Notes under the pieces: generated by a model
What the model was told of the DNA's origin: nothing
What the model saw: the letters and a program-made list of their open reading frames with translations, nothing else
Databases searched by the model: none
Source of the DNA: Pyrus communis
Taxonomy: Eukaryota > Streptophyta > Magnoliopsida > Rosales > Rosaceae
NCBI RefSeq assembly: GCF_963583255.1
Contig: NC_084818.1
Location: 12,340,222 to 12,404,221 of the forward strand
Reading direction: 5' to 3'
DNA: 64,000 nucleotides
Shown: positions 28,168-44,701 of the stretch, one piece after another
Layout of the letters: every line of letters begins with the position of its first letter
Position numbering within the stretch: the stretch's first letter is position 1
Made by a program: the position numbers and the translations under genes

Positions 28168-30067
28168 CTACTGAGTTCTGACTTTCTTCAATCTGTACAT
28201 GAGGGACTCAATAGATTTTTGTAATTTCATGCTATCTCTCAGTGATATTTCCTGAGATGCGAGGTGTAAACTTTGAATCCCGGGACCCAAACTGGCAAAT
28301 GATGGAGCTGCAGGTAGAGATTCAGCAGCACATTCAATCCCATCTCCGTACGCAACCAATCCGGCGCAAGTTGCAATACTACACCCAAAGGTAGCCCACG
28401 GTAGGACACCAATTTTCCGGATATGTCGTTTCCTCATTATTTGATAGAATGCTGTTCTCATGGCTGAAAAGCTAGTCTTCTCTGCAGCACCTATAACACT
28501 ATGGGCAGCTACTCGGATCTTCTCAGCAGAAGCAGTTGTTTTCAGTAAAGTTGTTGATTTGACACCTGGAGCTACCATTTTTTAGGGGCCAAGCGTCTTA
28601 CTAAGAGCAAATCCCACCGTCTTATGGGTTTGTCTTAGAAAGAGTTTAAGTGAAGCTGGAACTTTGAAAGTCACCACTTTCATCAAGGTTGAAGCAGGAA
28701 ATTTGAGTGTCGCAGCTTTGGAGAGTGAAGATGCTCCTCAAACTGCTGTTGCCCCTGCCCCTACTGCCACCAAAGGTTTATCAGTTAGCAGTCTTTTCCT
28801 GTCAGTATCATTTGACATTTCCCCCTCACCCTCACAATCAGTAACAAGCTTTCCGACCATTTCCTTGACCTCTAATTCTAAAGGGACATGAGTGTTCCAG
28901 TGTTTTCTAAGACCTGCTAAGCCACTAGCATCCACTACTGCCACTATGGTCTCGAACTTCTTAGTCTGGCGACGAAGGGCCTCTACCAGCAGAGCATGTG
29001 ACTTGTCCTCAACTGGAAGATCGGAAAGCTTAGCCTGATTTAAGCTCGGCTCCCTCATTTTATTAATGGGAAGGTGACCGGCATTGGTCAGAGAAATTCT
29101 CAGCCCCTTGATTGCAATCTGAAGGGCATAGAATTCAGATATAACATTGGTATCTACAGCTTCACATCTGTTCACATTGTAGAGCATCTTTTGAGCATTA
29201 GCTAGAGTCTTTCCCATTGCTGGGAGATCAGAAAAAATATTATGTAGATCCAAAAGATATGGATAAATCGACTGAGCAAACTTTGGGGCCTCATAATTGG
29301 ATTCCAGCTGAATTTCTTTTGACGCCACCTTAGAAACAGAAGTTGATGGACTTAGCCTCGATATTGATAAATCAATATACCGGGATAATAACTTAACCAT
29401 CTGTGATTGTAAATCATTGGTTATGTATAACCTCATCGAACTCAATGCAGCAACTAAACCACTTTCTGTGGAACCAAGCCACTAAACCCTGGAACTTGCT
29501 CACTGCTTCAAGTTCACCTGGGGTATTCTCCGCACCAGAACTTTTTACAAATGGCAATTCAAACACCAAGAATGATGATCCAACCTCCTGAGCCACCCTC
29601 TTGGCTGCCAAAAAATGTCCATGAAAACCAACCCCAAAAATCTTTTGTAAAACCAAGTTTCCTGCAATATCTTCATACCTCTCCTTGTTAACCTTCTCTA
29701 AAAAACATCGTTTGAGAACTCCTAACGTTGAAGTGGGAAATGATTTATCAAAACCATCACATAATACACTTTCTTCGGATTGAATTTCAGTCAGAGTTGA
29801 ATGGCCCACCTGGGCAATGACAGCATCAGGTCTAATCTCCCTAATTAGACAATCAGCATCCGTTGCTGACCACTCGGATAAACTTTGAGCAGAAAGTATG
29901 TAAATTACAGACCGAGTTTCAGGCTAATGAACTGCGTAAACAAATTGTTTCGTGCGTTCAGGTATTCCGAGTTTGCGCACCAACTCATTCGATACTTTCA
30001 GGTCATCGGACTTCAGTACAGAAAAGGGCCAAATATTTTGTAGGTTCAAAACAAATGCAAGTGCCAT
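28168..30067 (-). pseudogene. Broken intronless gene of about 630 codons, perhaps TraB-related
   Basis: One reading path runs on the minus strand from the ATG at 30067 (MALAFVLNLQNIWP) to the stop at 28168. It includes PETRSVIYILSAQSL, IREIRPDAVIAQVG, a long helical middle and a hydrophobic segment (LPWATFGCSIATCAG) near the C-terminus. It is interrupted by TAG at 29926-29924, a frameshift near 29425 (after FDEV), TGA at 28740-28738 and TAA at 28584-28582. The translation is protein-like and continuous across each lesion, so this is a decayed gene and not chance. The RPDAV-QVG motif and overall length recall plant TraB-related proteins, but that family call is from memory and weak. Confidence 0.7.
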
Positions 30068-31465
30068 TATATAGCAGTAGCCCTTCTTAATTTTCGAGAC
30101 CGCAATCCTCCTAACTCAACTTAATAAGTATACTCTAATTCTTTCTTAGCCTCAAATTGTCAAACTCATAACCGACATAGAAAACAACTCCAAATTCTCA
30201 GTTCCAAACTGAATTTCCAATACCCACATAACTTTGCGAGCATCCAAACAGAGTCCATACACGCAGAATTTGATACGATTCGATACTACCCAGTTGAGGG
30301 AATTCAACGATCATTACAGCTACATTTCAATGCAATCAAAAGAACCCTAAACAGAAAAATAAAAAACATCTCATCGATAACCAGAAGCAAAACGTACTTT
30401 TTCCAGAAATTTGGAATTCTATTTCGCCTCCTTATAAATACCTGATTAATGGGCCGATTTCTGTATCCAAAATTATAGTCTCTCTTTGGATGACAATCAT
30501 CTGCAATGTTGGGACTTCGGAGATCAAATACTTGCACCTGACGTAGCTTGGCGAAGCTGAAATCGACAGAAACAGCAAGGCGCAGATTCCAAAAACCCAA
30601 AACCCCGAAATTAAAACTTCTCGATTGAACAAATTAATAACCTTTTACTGGGTTCTTCCGCTCTCTGCGTCTTGATCCAATCCAACATTCCCTCCCTCAC
30701 GCTGAGCGATGGAAGATGGAAGCTTTTGAAATAGCCTCAGAACTCTAACGAGGAAAGAACTAGAATCTTGAAGGTTGTGGTATTTTCGTAAAATAATTTT
30801 ACGACTCATGAAACCACTTACGGCCCAAAAAGAGAATTAAGTCTTCAAGGGCCAAGAAACTGCACATTTATTTGGGTCGCAGAAGAAAGCCCGTAGTCAA
30901 CAACCGCAAATTGATTCGTCTAGGGTACAAGTTGGAATGGAATTTTCGATTTTCTCATTAAAATTTTCGATCCGAACCCAAAAGAATTTAAATCTAAATA
31001 TATATTTCATTAAAGTTGGAATGGGAATTTGTCTAGGGTACAAGTTCAAGACCAAAATGACGGCGCTGAATAAGCCTAAAGCCGCCCAAGCTATGGAGGT
31101 TGACAAATGAGGTTCAGTCGCAATGGTTATATGTGTATGTTAAGAAGTATTGAAAGAAATGGTTATGAATTTGCCTTTTTGATATTTACTTCAGGTTTCT
31201 CTAATGGTGTTGGTCATTGTCACAATTTTGCTCCTTTGATTATGAGTACAATGTCTAAATTTAGTTGGAAAATTCGTATTGTTAGACAATGCCACAACAT
31301 TGTTCTTACCCTGTTTCCAATGTGTTTGTGGCTTAATTAATAGTTAGAATATTGACGAATATAGAGCAAAGACATTACTCTGGAAAATTTTGTGTGAAAA
31401 GAAAAGTTGTCTTGCTGCTCAGTGACACTGATTTTTTTGGTAGCATGAATTGCTGGCACAAATTT
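30068..31465. other. Upstream region of the 28-30 kb pseudogene; no gene seen
   Basis: The minus strand here may hold the leader of the decayed gene. A short imperfect duplication (TCTAGGGTACAAGTT at about 30919 and 31033) flanks an AT-rich segment. The small plus-strand frame at 31107-31340 has no recognisable features. Confidence 0.4.
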
Positions 31466-31469
31466 TTAT

Positions 31470-31725
31470 TAAGATTATGTTGAGGCCTGTGTGTCCAACT
31501 GAAAAGTATTAACCAATGGGCAATAGGTGGAGTCCTAAAAGCTTATACATTGAAATATAGGCATTAGAATACCTGATGTGAGAGTTAATATACTCAACAC
31601 ATCTCCTCACATATGCGCTCACATGAATTTATATTCTCCCTTATATTGCGAAGTGGAGCACGTTTTACAAAATTGGACCTGAAACCTGACGAACTGGTTG
31701 TTCTAATATCATGTTGCTTCTACAG
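31470..31725 (-). mobile_element. Possible TRIM or LTR remnant
   Basis: On the minus strand a TGATATTAGAAC sequence (about 31715-31704) resembles a degenerate Met-tRNA primer site. After a short internal region comes a purine tract (TGTGAGGAGA) followed by TGTGTTGAGTATATTAAC, like a 3' LTR start. A matching upstream LTR is not visible. Confidence 0.35.
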
Positions 31726-32915
31726 CATCTAATAGAAAAACCAAGTGCAAAGGCATAGGATTTTTATAAATTGAAATGTAAGATTGATAGAAAACAATGT
31801 GGGGCTTTATATTCTCAGTCAATTGGGGAAAAGTTTTGTGACATTCCACTTATTTTGGTAGCTTAAGCATTGCAAAATTTTCTCTGATAAAGGGGCTAAT
31901 TTTCTCTTAACTAGTGGACGAAGGTTTGGAGAAGAAAATCAATTGTATACTGAACTATTGGTTTAAATCATCTGCAGTGATTAGTCAACATCTTAAAGGA
32001 TTTTACTTGTGGGTTCTTGATGAACCAGCGTACATAACATAAAGGCTTAAAGAAATTTAGAAGTGATTTCATGATGCGAGAGCCAATTTTTTAGTATGAT
32101 AAATAAGCTCATCCAAGTGTCAGGCACTACATGATTGTGTGCTTGTTTATTACCTGTAACTAATGTAATTTACACCTGTACTATAGGTCTATTGTTTTGG
32201 ATTCCTATGATGAATAAGCTCATCCAACAGATGCTTCGGTGAGATCAGATTCAGCCATCGTAGCAGAGTCATAAATGGCAGTTTTGATGCAGCAAGTTGT
32301 TACATGTGCAGGCACCAACTTGATTGCCAGAGCAACAAAAGGCGTGGTATTAATTCAATCGATTTTGATTGTTTGTAACAGCATGTTCCCGTAAGGAGTG
32401 GATTTAGAGGATTTGCAGTGCAGGAGTACCTTCGTATTCGTGTAGCCTACACAAGCTTGTGTTTTAGTCTAGTCAATAAATTAGTTAGAATAGCAAAATT
32501 TGTTGCTTCACTTTTGACAATCCTTTGCTCCAAACGTTGTGTACTTTGCTCGAGGTATATTCATGATCTCTTCCTTTTGCATATCGTTATTGGTTTTCTT
32601 CAAACTACTTGGAGCAAGCAATTTACAATTTTACATGCTCGAATCCAAATGTAGCAATGATCAAGGCTCGGTTATCCATTTGCCATCATTGTGGTCTTGG
32701 GATTGAATGCAATCAAACCAAAGGTGAATAATTAAGAAAAGCATTCTAAACCCCGTCAATTGTTAGGAAAACACCTTTGTTATATTGATTTTTGGAACAA
32801 TATTACTTTTGAAACATGTATGTTTCTTTTGTTGGCAACAAATTTGATTTTTGTAATTTTTATCAAGTCATACTGTGACATTCCACATCACCTAGGAGAG
32901 TGATCATTATGGTAT
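31726..32915. other. Intergenic, no gene seen
   Basis: AT-rich sequence. A 78-codon plus-strand frame at 32418-32654 has no homology that I recognise and no splice or paralogue support. Confidence 0.4.
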
Positions 32916-33204
32916 CGTTTGGTACGTAGGACGGGACGGAACAGAGTGGGACAAGGCGTTCCGTCCCACGTTTGGTGCGCCTAAAACGGGTGGAACGAGC
33001 TGTTCCACGGGATGAGTTTTGGATGAATTTTCGTTCCACCTCACCCCCCATGGAACAACTCGTTCCACATCCGTGGAACACAAAATTATAACCTCTCTGT
33101 CTCCTTCTTCTTCCTCCTTGTTTCCATCCAAAGGCATCTTTGCTCTCGCTCCGTTCCGTCCTGTCCCATCCCGTTCTATTCCGTCCCGTCCCGTCTCCAT
33201 AGCA
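32916..33204. mobile_element. MITE-like inverted repeat built on GACGGGACGG motifs
   Basis: The left arm contains GGACGGGACGGAACAGAG. The right arm contains TTCTATTCCGTCCCGTCCCG, the inverted counterpart, with GTTCCAC/GTGGAAC pairs further in. The outer boundaries and target duplication are not resolved. Confidence 0.5.
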
Positions 33205-33806
33205 CCTATATGTATATTCACATCCGTACCTAATTGGAGCTCACTGGCTTTGGAAAGGGTTTTGGGTGTGGCCTTTCACCCGGGGGGAAAGACAGAAGGG
33301 GGACGGAAGGGTTGACGTGTTGGAGGGAGACGTTCGCGGGGATTTAGGGGAGAGGATTTTCGGCAGGGACGTGCGGGTGGGTGTCCTGTGGCTGATGCAT
33401 CGGTCAGAGGGTTGTTGGAGGGATGGGAGGCCATGCCGCTCTGGGATCGAGATAGAGAGACAGAGGGAGAGGGAGACAGAGCGACAGAGAGAGAGGGAGA
33501 GGGAGGAATGGGGATCCTCGATTTCATGAGTGGGAGAGGGGGTACAGTCAGAGAAAAGCATGGGGGCCGTCGGGATTTGAGGGGTAGGCTGATTTCCAGG
33601 GATTTCTCAAACCCTCCTTGCCTCTTCCGTCTCGCAGACCCCGCGAGAACGACGGTCTCGCCTCCATCCTATCCTCCTCTCGCCGCCGTCTCCCTTCTCT
33701 CGGCTCCGTCGTCTTACTCCTCCTTTCTCTGTCTCTAGAATCGATCGATCTATTCGAAGAGGATCGACAGTTTTTTTGGGGGCGAAGATTTGATTGGGAA
33801 TTTGAA

Positions 33807-34019
33807 ATGGAAGCTCGAGGGAGCAGCAGGAGCCAGACGGAGCCTAAGTAACGCCAATCGAAGACGCCCAGAAAGCCCAGAGATAGTGTTCTCGAACAGA
33901 GTTTCTCTCTCTCCTCGTACGCATGTGTTTGAATATTCATTAGACATGCTTTCAATTTTTCTGCAGAATCGCCGGCGGAGTTCTTTCCGGAGAACAAGAA
34001 CATTGCTGGGTTCGATAAT
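33807..34019 (+). pseudogene. TOP6B: First two exons of DNA topoisomerase VI subunit B (TOP6B), truncated
   Basis: Exon 1 (33807-33900) starts MEARGSSRSQTEPK and has TAA as codon 15 (33849-33851). It stays in frame as RQSKTPRKPRDSVLEQ. Splicing at 33900/33967 (donor GTTTCT, acceptor CTGCAG) restores KSPAEFFPENKNIAGFDN, the conserved start of plant TOP6B, a GHKL ATPase subunit needed for endoreduplication. The exon 2 donor is GTATGC at 34020. The following conserved block (PGKSLYTTVRELVENA in the family) is not found in the next 6 kb, so only the N-terminus is present. The GC-rich, GAGAGA-rich 33230-33800 stretch may be the accompanying promoter. The family match is from memory of its conserved N-terminus. 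Confidence 0.8.
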
Positions 34020-38500
<4,481 letters not shown>

Positions 38501-38769
38501 GATTGGAGCTCAAAAGCGCCAGATTTTATGGAACAAATGGTCTCAGAGAAGCTGATTACACTGTACAGTAGCAGCACAGGACCTGGTGGGCCTGGATTTG
38601 GTATTGTTCTTACCTCTATTTCTTCAATTTTTTGTAATTTCTTTTACATGCAATTTCTGTGCTTGCTGTTGAAATGAATATGGTGGTGGAAACTGTTGTT
38701 TTATATGAATTGGGGTTTTCGCTAAATTAATAAAGATCAAATCTTTGTGGCTCTTTGTTGTTTATCTCA

Positions 38770-39195
38770 ACCTTGCTTCGCCCTCAGCCACTTGAAGATG
38801 ACGTGGTCCTGATAGTCGGTCACTTCCGTGACAGTTCCGAACAAAGGATTCAGTTCCCAAGCTCCGACGATTGTGTCTGTGGCAAAGAGAATTCAGGAAG
38901 AGTGGAAGATCCTGGAGAAGGATTTGCCAGGCGAGTTCTTTTGTTTTTTATTTTGAATTTCCTTTTAAATAATGGTTTTGAATTAATGGTAGTGAAGTTT
39001 TCCCATACTTAGCCTATTCATTTTTATCAAATATTTTGCACCGACTATTTCATGATGCTGAAGGTTGGAGTTGAGAATATATGGAATATAGTTGTTGGAT
39101 TGGTGTCTGTACTATAGAAACTTAGGTGTGCTTACCTCCTTTTCATTGACATCCACAGTTTAATATTTGTTAGAGCTTATGAGACGCCGTTCAAG
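38770..39195 (+). pseudogene. Fragment of a UBC23-27-type ubiquitin-conjugating enzyme gene
   Basis: The plus strand at 38882-38930 encodes AKRIQEEWKILEKDLP. After an intron-like gap ending in CACAG at 39158 it encodes IFVRAYE (39164-39184). Together these match the start of the UBC fold in the large plant E2 group (PHO2/UBC24 and UBC25/26), where KRIQEEW-ILE--LP leads into IFVR-YE. The upstream part (HFRDSSEQRIQFPSSDD) is in another frame, so there is a frameshift near 38875. The intron donor is GCGAGT and the junction phase does not fit. Homology stops after IFVRAYET. The catalytic Cys region is absent, so this is a non-functional fragment. The family call is from memory. Confidence 0.65.
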
Positions 39196-39214
39196 TCGGA
39201 CCATTGGTAAATGC

Positions 39215-40700
39215 CTAAACTTTTGTGCTTAAATGGATTCATCAACTCAATTTTGTCGTTAATTTTTGTTTTGAGTCTGTTTTCCTTGCTGCTGTTGTGT
39301 TAGGATTTTAAGCTCAATCGTTCAGGCATGACACATTTGCAGTGGGAAGTCATAAGCATAATTCATTTTTCTTAAATTAGACTCGAGATTCTTATGTGCA
39401 TTCTACTTCCGTTTTACGAATTTAATTGGCTAAGCCTTAATGATGTTGTTGATGAATCTTCACGAAAGTCCGTTTCTCTTTTAATCATTGACTAATTTTT
39501 TTCTTCGTTGGCAGTCGAGGCGAAAGGTTCTTGTGATTTGAATCGAATATAAACTAGTCGAGGCGAAAGTATATGTGCTGTATGCACAAATGCATATAAA
39601 CTAGTAGAATCTATATATACATGATTTCATATGTTAAATATAATCTTAGAACTCATCTTTAAACTTTGTATAACCGAAATATTATTCATCAATTGTAACT
39701 TACCCTGTCGCTATTTGCTAATGACGCAGGCTATGAAGATTGTACTTATTCTGTTCGTAGACGCAAGGCTAGAAATTAAGTTTGTATGGGGTTAAATCAA
39801 TTGATGCCATAGTATTTGTTAAAATTGTTAGATTTAGGGGTTTGGTAAATTGATTATAGTAATGTTGTTTGTGGTTTGGGTTCTCCCTTTGTTTTAGATA
39901 GATGGTGCTTGATTGTAGTTTAAGTTTTTATTATTATTATATTCCTGCACATTGCAAAATTCTGGTACTATTTGAGGATTTTGGTGTTGAAAGTCTAGGG
40001 TTTAGGGGAATGAAAAGAAGGGATGTCTGCGTTCCGGAAATGTGTTTTTAAGGTACCTTTAACTCCTAATTGCCATTTGGCATTCAATATATACTCTATT
40101 GCTTGCTGGGGTTTACCCTTTTGAGCATTTTATTACGTTTCTTCTTGCTCTCTGACTGGAATAATATGTGTGTAAAGTCCCTTCTTTTGGTTTTTTATTG
40201 CATTGTTTAGGTGGTGAATTGCGGGGAAAATGGGGGAAGAGAGGGGTACAATTTATTTAATTTGAGCAAAACAATGGCATTTAAGCTAGTTGGTTAGTGA
40301 GGATTCGAGTCAATAAGTCGCCATCCGTCTTTATTTGAAATCTGAATTCATTGAATGATGAATGAGGTTGTAGTGTGAGAGAAATTGAGAAAGTAAAGAA
40401 AAGATGGAAGATGAAGCTACAAATATGTGACAAACAATAATGATGGATCAATTCATCTATGTTGGTTTATTAAACTTGGTAATGGAATTGCAAATCAAGT
40501 ATATCTTAGGTTCTTAGTTGCATACCCACCTTCCCACAACTATTATATTGTCTCTTGATTGGATGAATTTTTATAATTTTCTAGATCTATGGTTACAATG
40601 CTTTTTATAATTTCCTAGATTTATCATTTTAGTTCGTTCATGATTTGTTGATTTTTTTTAAGGTTAAATGTGTTTTATTCGAGTAGTTAAGGTTGATGCA
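39215..40700. other. No gene seen; short duplication near 39513-39570
   Basis: AGTCGAGGCGAAAG occurs at about 39513 and 39556, and ATAAACTAGT at about 39549 and 39597. This gives a small interleaved repeat. The rest is AT-rich with no coding features, and is probably the 3' interior of the Helitron-like element. Confidence 0.4.
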
Positions 40701-40702
40701 TT

Positions 40703-40738
40703 CAAGTTCCGTAGCAACGGGCGGACATTTTTGTCTAG
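40703..40738 (+). mobile_element. Helitron-like 3' terminus
   Basis: The sequence CCGTAGCAACGG can form a 4-bp stem (CCGT/ACGG). It is followed after a short gap by CTAG at 40735-40738 and then a T, the classical plant Helitron 3' layout. Similarity to the paralogous block at 46371 begins at exactly 40739, the base after CTAG. The paralogue reads ...AACA|TTTAAAA at this point, an empty AT target. I could not find the 5' TC end. The element may extend back over the TOP6B and E2 fragments. Confidence 0.7.
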
Positions 40739-41294
40739 TTTAAAACAAATAATAAATCCTAAGTGTATAGATTTCATCCAACTTTATGCATGCACTACAA
40801 GTCAACAAATAGTGTATTGTCTAAACTAATAACGAGGTCTTACAAATCCAATTAAATATTGCCATATGGATTAAAATATTTAAATAAAAAAATTATTTTC
40901 ATATAATTAAAAACTTGAAAAAAAAAAAAAAAAAACAACAACAAGAAGAAGGGCCATAGCACGACACCACAACCGCCCCCCGCGCTAGATTCAAAGCTCC
41001 AATTTATCGAACCAGATGAGGAAGCCATAATAGAAAGCTTGGAACGCCGTAACCCAAATCCAAGTCCTACCCAGGTGGTGAATTCGCCGGGTTTTCAGAA
41101 CTGGGTAATGGACGAAAGTAGCGAAACCAGACCGGAAATCCTGACGAGCTTTTCGCATTGTTCAAATTTATTTAGAAAGTTGAAATTTATTTCAATTGCC
41201 ATAAATTTAGGAGCCCCTTTAGTTTTAATAATAAAAAAACTCTTATTTTCTTTAAACTTTATATAAAATGTTGAGTTGGAAATTTGAGATCAGA

Positions 41295-41505
41295 TCATTT
41301 TCCTAAGGATCTTAGGGTCCCATGATCTCATTCGTTCATTGTACATCATGCGGTCAGAAATCTTTTCAAAATTTAAAATTTAAAATTAAATATGAATTGT
41401 AACTAACGAAAACTGACCACACAATATACGATGAATGAGTGAGATCACAGAATCCCTAGGATCATTAGGAAAAGGATCCAGCCCGGATCCTTTTCCTCTC
41501 AAATG
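41295..41505. mobile_element. MULE-type MITE in duplicated block, copy 1 only
   Basis: The left arm TTTTCCTAAGGATCTTAGGG and the core TCATTCGTTCATTGTACATC have an inverted counterpart ending near 41505 (GATGAATGAGTGAGATCAC... GGATCCTTTTCC). Block copy 2 lacks the insert near 47130. The left end has lost the outermost GGATCC segment. Confidence 0.65.
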
Positions 41506-42017
41506 TTATAGATAAAGGTTGCAGCACATTAATCAAAATTTGAAGCTTTTTAATTAAAAATTGAAATCCCACAATGTTTAATTAATAAAATGTAAAATTT
41601 GAGCGCTCAAATTTAATTTTATTGTAAAAATATATCATTGTAAAAAAAAATATAAAACATAAAAACAATTTCTCCCCGAAAAGATAAATCTGTTTGGTGG
41701 AAAAGAAAGCAATAATATTAACACTGATGCACTCCCACTCCCACGCATTGATTCTTCCAGTACCAAATTTCCACAAGTAATCTCCCCAATTCATGAAATT
41801 CCAATTTTAATGATATATTTAACCTTTTGTAAAATGACTTTTGAAACCCTAACCAAATACATTATTATCTTTTTTTTTATTGGCCAAAATAAAATAAATT
41901 CAACATTTTGTTTCCAATTTTTTTATTTTAAAAACACTGTTATCTTTATTATGGAGGATAAGTCCCAAAAAACAAAGAGAGATTTGAGGAGAAGGATATG
42001 AGAAGCTGTGAAAAAAA

Positions 42018-42209
42018 ATGGCGGATGCAATCAACATACTAGTTCTAGTTGCTGCTTTGTTAAAATTAGAAGAAAAAACAAGACAAAAATTGAAAATTAG
42101 AAGGAAAGCAAAGAGCCATGCCCACCCCGTCCAATCTGACGGCAACCATCCTCCATCATTTTGGGGTCTCATCCCCAACCTAATCTTTTCTTTTCTCCAT
42201 CTTAATTGA
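42018..42209 (+). other. 63-codon ORF kept open in both duplicate blocks (copy 1)
   Basis: The frame starts MADAINILVLVAALLKLEEK, then has a basic patch (RQKLKIRRKAK) and a hydrophobic tail. The partner at 47657-47848 is also 63 codons with about seven amino-acid changes. No domain is recognised. Most differences alter the protein, which argues against strong constraint. It could be a chance ORF, part of an RLP-promoter transcript or an old transposon-derived exon. Confidence 0.3.
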
Positions 42210-43545
42210 ACCCATAAATAAACAAACTCAACCTCAACCTAAATCGTCCTTACCAGTCCAGAAACGACGATCGATTCGACCAAGAATGTCACTCATTTTC
42301 CTCGTTTCCAGAGTGAAAAAGTTGGCTGGCGGTGGGAAGGGGGTTGCCATTGAATTGGGTCATGTGGTGTGGTTTTGAATTTCATTTTTTGTTTTCTGTA
42401 GGAAAATAGTTGAAAAAATGTATCAAGGACGTTCTAGGAATAATCGATGGTGCAAACAGAGTATTAGGTGTTTTTAACTTTTTATGGCTTGTGAGAATAT
42501 AAAGTGGGTGATAAGATAGCATTGATGGGTGGGTGTAGTAACACTTTTTATTTATGCAAAATAAAGCCAAGCCCACCGATGAACAATGATTTTTGGGGGT
42601 ACAAGCGTCACAAAAATAATTGGACAGAAATGCCCATCAAATAAAAAACTTCAAAAGCAATCCAAAAATAATACATTAAATGTGGTCGGGATATTTTCGT
42701 CATTTTAATTATTATTTTATAATTAGCATCTTACAATAGGCTGGCAATAATGTGATTCAATCAATTGTTTATTAAATATATATATATATTTTTATTTTAA
42801 GGCACGTTTAAAACATTTTAAGAGGCATGTAATACCCGTTATAAAAAAGACATTTCACACGCGCATAATAATGTAATTAAATTAGTTGTCAAATGAATTT
42901 TTTTTTTTGAACAAACGATATTATCTACACTAATGAGGAGGGAGTGGGCTTAGCTTCATAATGAACTAGAAATAATTGAAATCAGTTATTTATTAAATAT
43001 TATTTTCTCTATTCTTAATGTAAATTCAATAGAGAATGATTTTATTATGTCGATTCAGCTGCTTTAATTGATTATTCTTTTACTTCAAATATTTGATCTT
43101 CCTTTTATCAATTTACGCATATAAATACATTTAAAATGTGTAAGTCACGCGTAACATATTGTGATTAAAAAAATGTCTTCTGCACGCGCGTGAGCGCATG
43201 AAGGCTAGTACAAAAATATATGTAGGGGTGGACGATAATTGGTTTTCAACTTTTGACTTCCTCTTTACAAGTTCTTTATCTTTTGGTACGAAAAAAAAAT
43301 CTCTCGTTCGTTTCGTAAACTTATGGTGAAATACTAAAATGGTACTTAGGCTCACTAATATGGAGTTTAACTAATTACAAGTTTTGAGAATTCAACATAG
43401 TCAATCATGTTCATTAAAAAAAACTAGAGTTGAAAAGTCTGAAACTTGCAGATGATTTATTTTGTATGTAAAACTTAACGGAGTTTGAGTGAAGTGACAA
43501 GTTAATGATTTTTTGAAACTTGATACGTCAAATCGCATTTGAGGA

Positions 43546-44486
43546 GAATCAAACTTAGAACCTTTCATTTAGAGCAATTCCACCTCTAGAAAAGTCCCTG
43601 GACAATAGTCAACTCAATCCACCCAAGTAAAAGTGCATCTCCACCCCTCATCTCTAGCCACAAGATCTGATACTAATGACTAATTTTCTACACAGGTGTT
43701 ATGAAAGTTTACCTGAGCATACGCAGATAAAGTTAATAGACTTATTACATGTGAAAAGACTCTACGACAACCCCACCATTCGAAATTTCGACTCACTTGC
43801 ATGGTTGAACAAAAAAATCGACATATTTTGACTTATCAAAACTAGACTTAACAGGGGCAAGGGCAATCTTGAACGTTCTTGTTTTAAGATTGGGGGAATT
43901 TTTGTGCTTGTGCTTGTGCTATTAATCATCATCCTACATGTGAACCTTGGTCCACGGGGATGCCACCTGCACCCCAACCAACACACCATATTCTTGTCAC
44001 AACCACCAAATCCCCCACAATTGCCGCCTCCATCATTGGCACTATCCCCACCATCACTGGTGTTGTCACCATCCCAACTACTATATCTATATTTATCATT
44101 ATATACAATAATATCAATAATATCACTTTTATATTAAAATTTATCAAACACTGATACATTTTTTTTGTTATACTCGCACTTATAAATATACAATTTATCA
44201 AATATTAAATTGCTTTATTTTACAGTTGATTTTTCTTAAAATACAACATAAGCCGTTAAAAAAAAAAAAAGCACAGCAATCACAAATGACCCAAAGACTT
44301 TCTACACACGTGGAAAATTTGTGAAAATGGTTTTCTGAATGATTTAAAAGGTCGTTAGAGTTTAAATTGAATGGAAATTGCTCAAAAGTAAATAGGTTAT
44401 CTTTTCACTCACATTGATGTAAATTTTTTAGTGTGTTAAGAAAATCTCAGTTAATTTCTTACAAATAAAATAAAATCAGTTATCCT
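43546..44486. other. Intergenic, no gene seen
   Basis: AT-rich sequence with a C-rich stretch at 43925-44075 whose frames are Pro/Thr/Ile-rich and low-complexity. The repeat-like phrase TTTTTTGAACAAACGATATT lies just outside, near 42902. Confidence 0.4.
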
Positions 44487-44495
44487 TTCACTAAA

Positions 44496-44692
44496 GAACC
44501 GGGATCCTCTTCGGATCCCAATATCCTAAGCCTAGGGATCAAATCATTCGGGCTATTAAAATTTGATCCAACGGCTACAAACAGGGACCCCTCTAAAAGT
44601 TATAATAATTGTAGCCGTTGGATCAAATTTCAACGGCCGGATTAAATGATTCCTAGGCTTAGGATATTGGGATCCGGAGAGGATCCGGGTTC
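44496..44692. mobile_element. 197-bp MULE-type MITE with perfect 9-bp target duplication
   Basis: The nonamer TTCACTAAA flanks both ends (44487-44495 and 44693-44701). The left arm begins GAACCGGGATCCTCTTCGG and the right arm is the inverted counterpart ending GGATCCGGGTTC. The arms extend about 80 bp to GATCCAACGGCTAC/GTAGCCGTTGGATC, so the element is nearly a full palindrome. Confidence 0.92.
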
Positions 44693-44701
44693 TTCACTAA
44701 A

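Larger units (their letters stand above)
40739..43520. repeat. Duplicated block, copy 1 (partner 46371-48580)
   Basis: This block aligns with 46371-48580 over most of its length: 40739-40840 with 46371-46470, 41165-42560 with 47020-48235, and 43205-43545 with 48245-48575. The copies differ by indels and by the MITE at about 41295-41505 and other insertions present only here. In copy 2 the block leads directly into the intact RLP promoter, so it is RLP upstream DNA. Confidence 0.85.

Noticed and set aside
33040..33320. Plus-strand 98-codon frame near 33.02-33.32 kb
   Set aside because: It overlaps the GACGGG-type inverted repeat and is Ser/Pro low-complexity. No family match.
33266..34003. 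Overlapping frames of 80-150 codons on both strands around 33.3-34.0 kb
   Set aside because: They are shadows of the purine/pyrimidine-biased TOP6B leader and exon 1. Only the spliced TOP6B path gives a recognisable protein.
41900..42178. 92-codon minus-strand hydrophobic frame (and partner near 47600-47856)
   Set aside because: Antisense to the 63-codon ORF; its conservation follows from the block duplication and it has no recognised domain.
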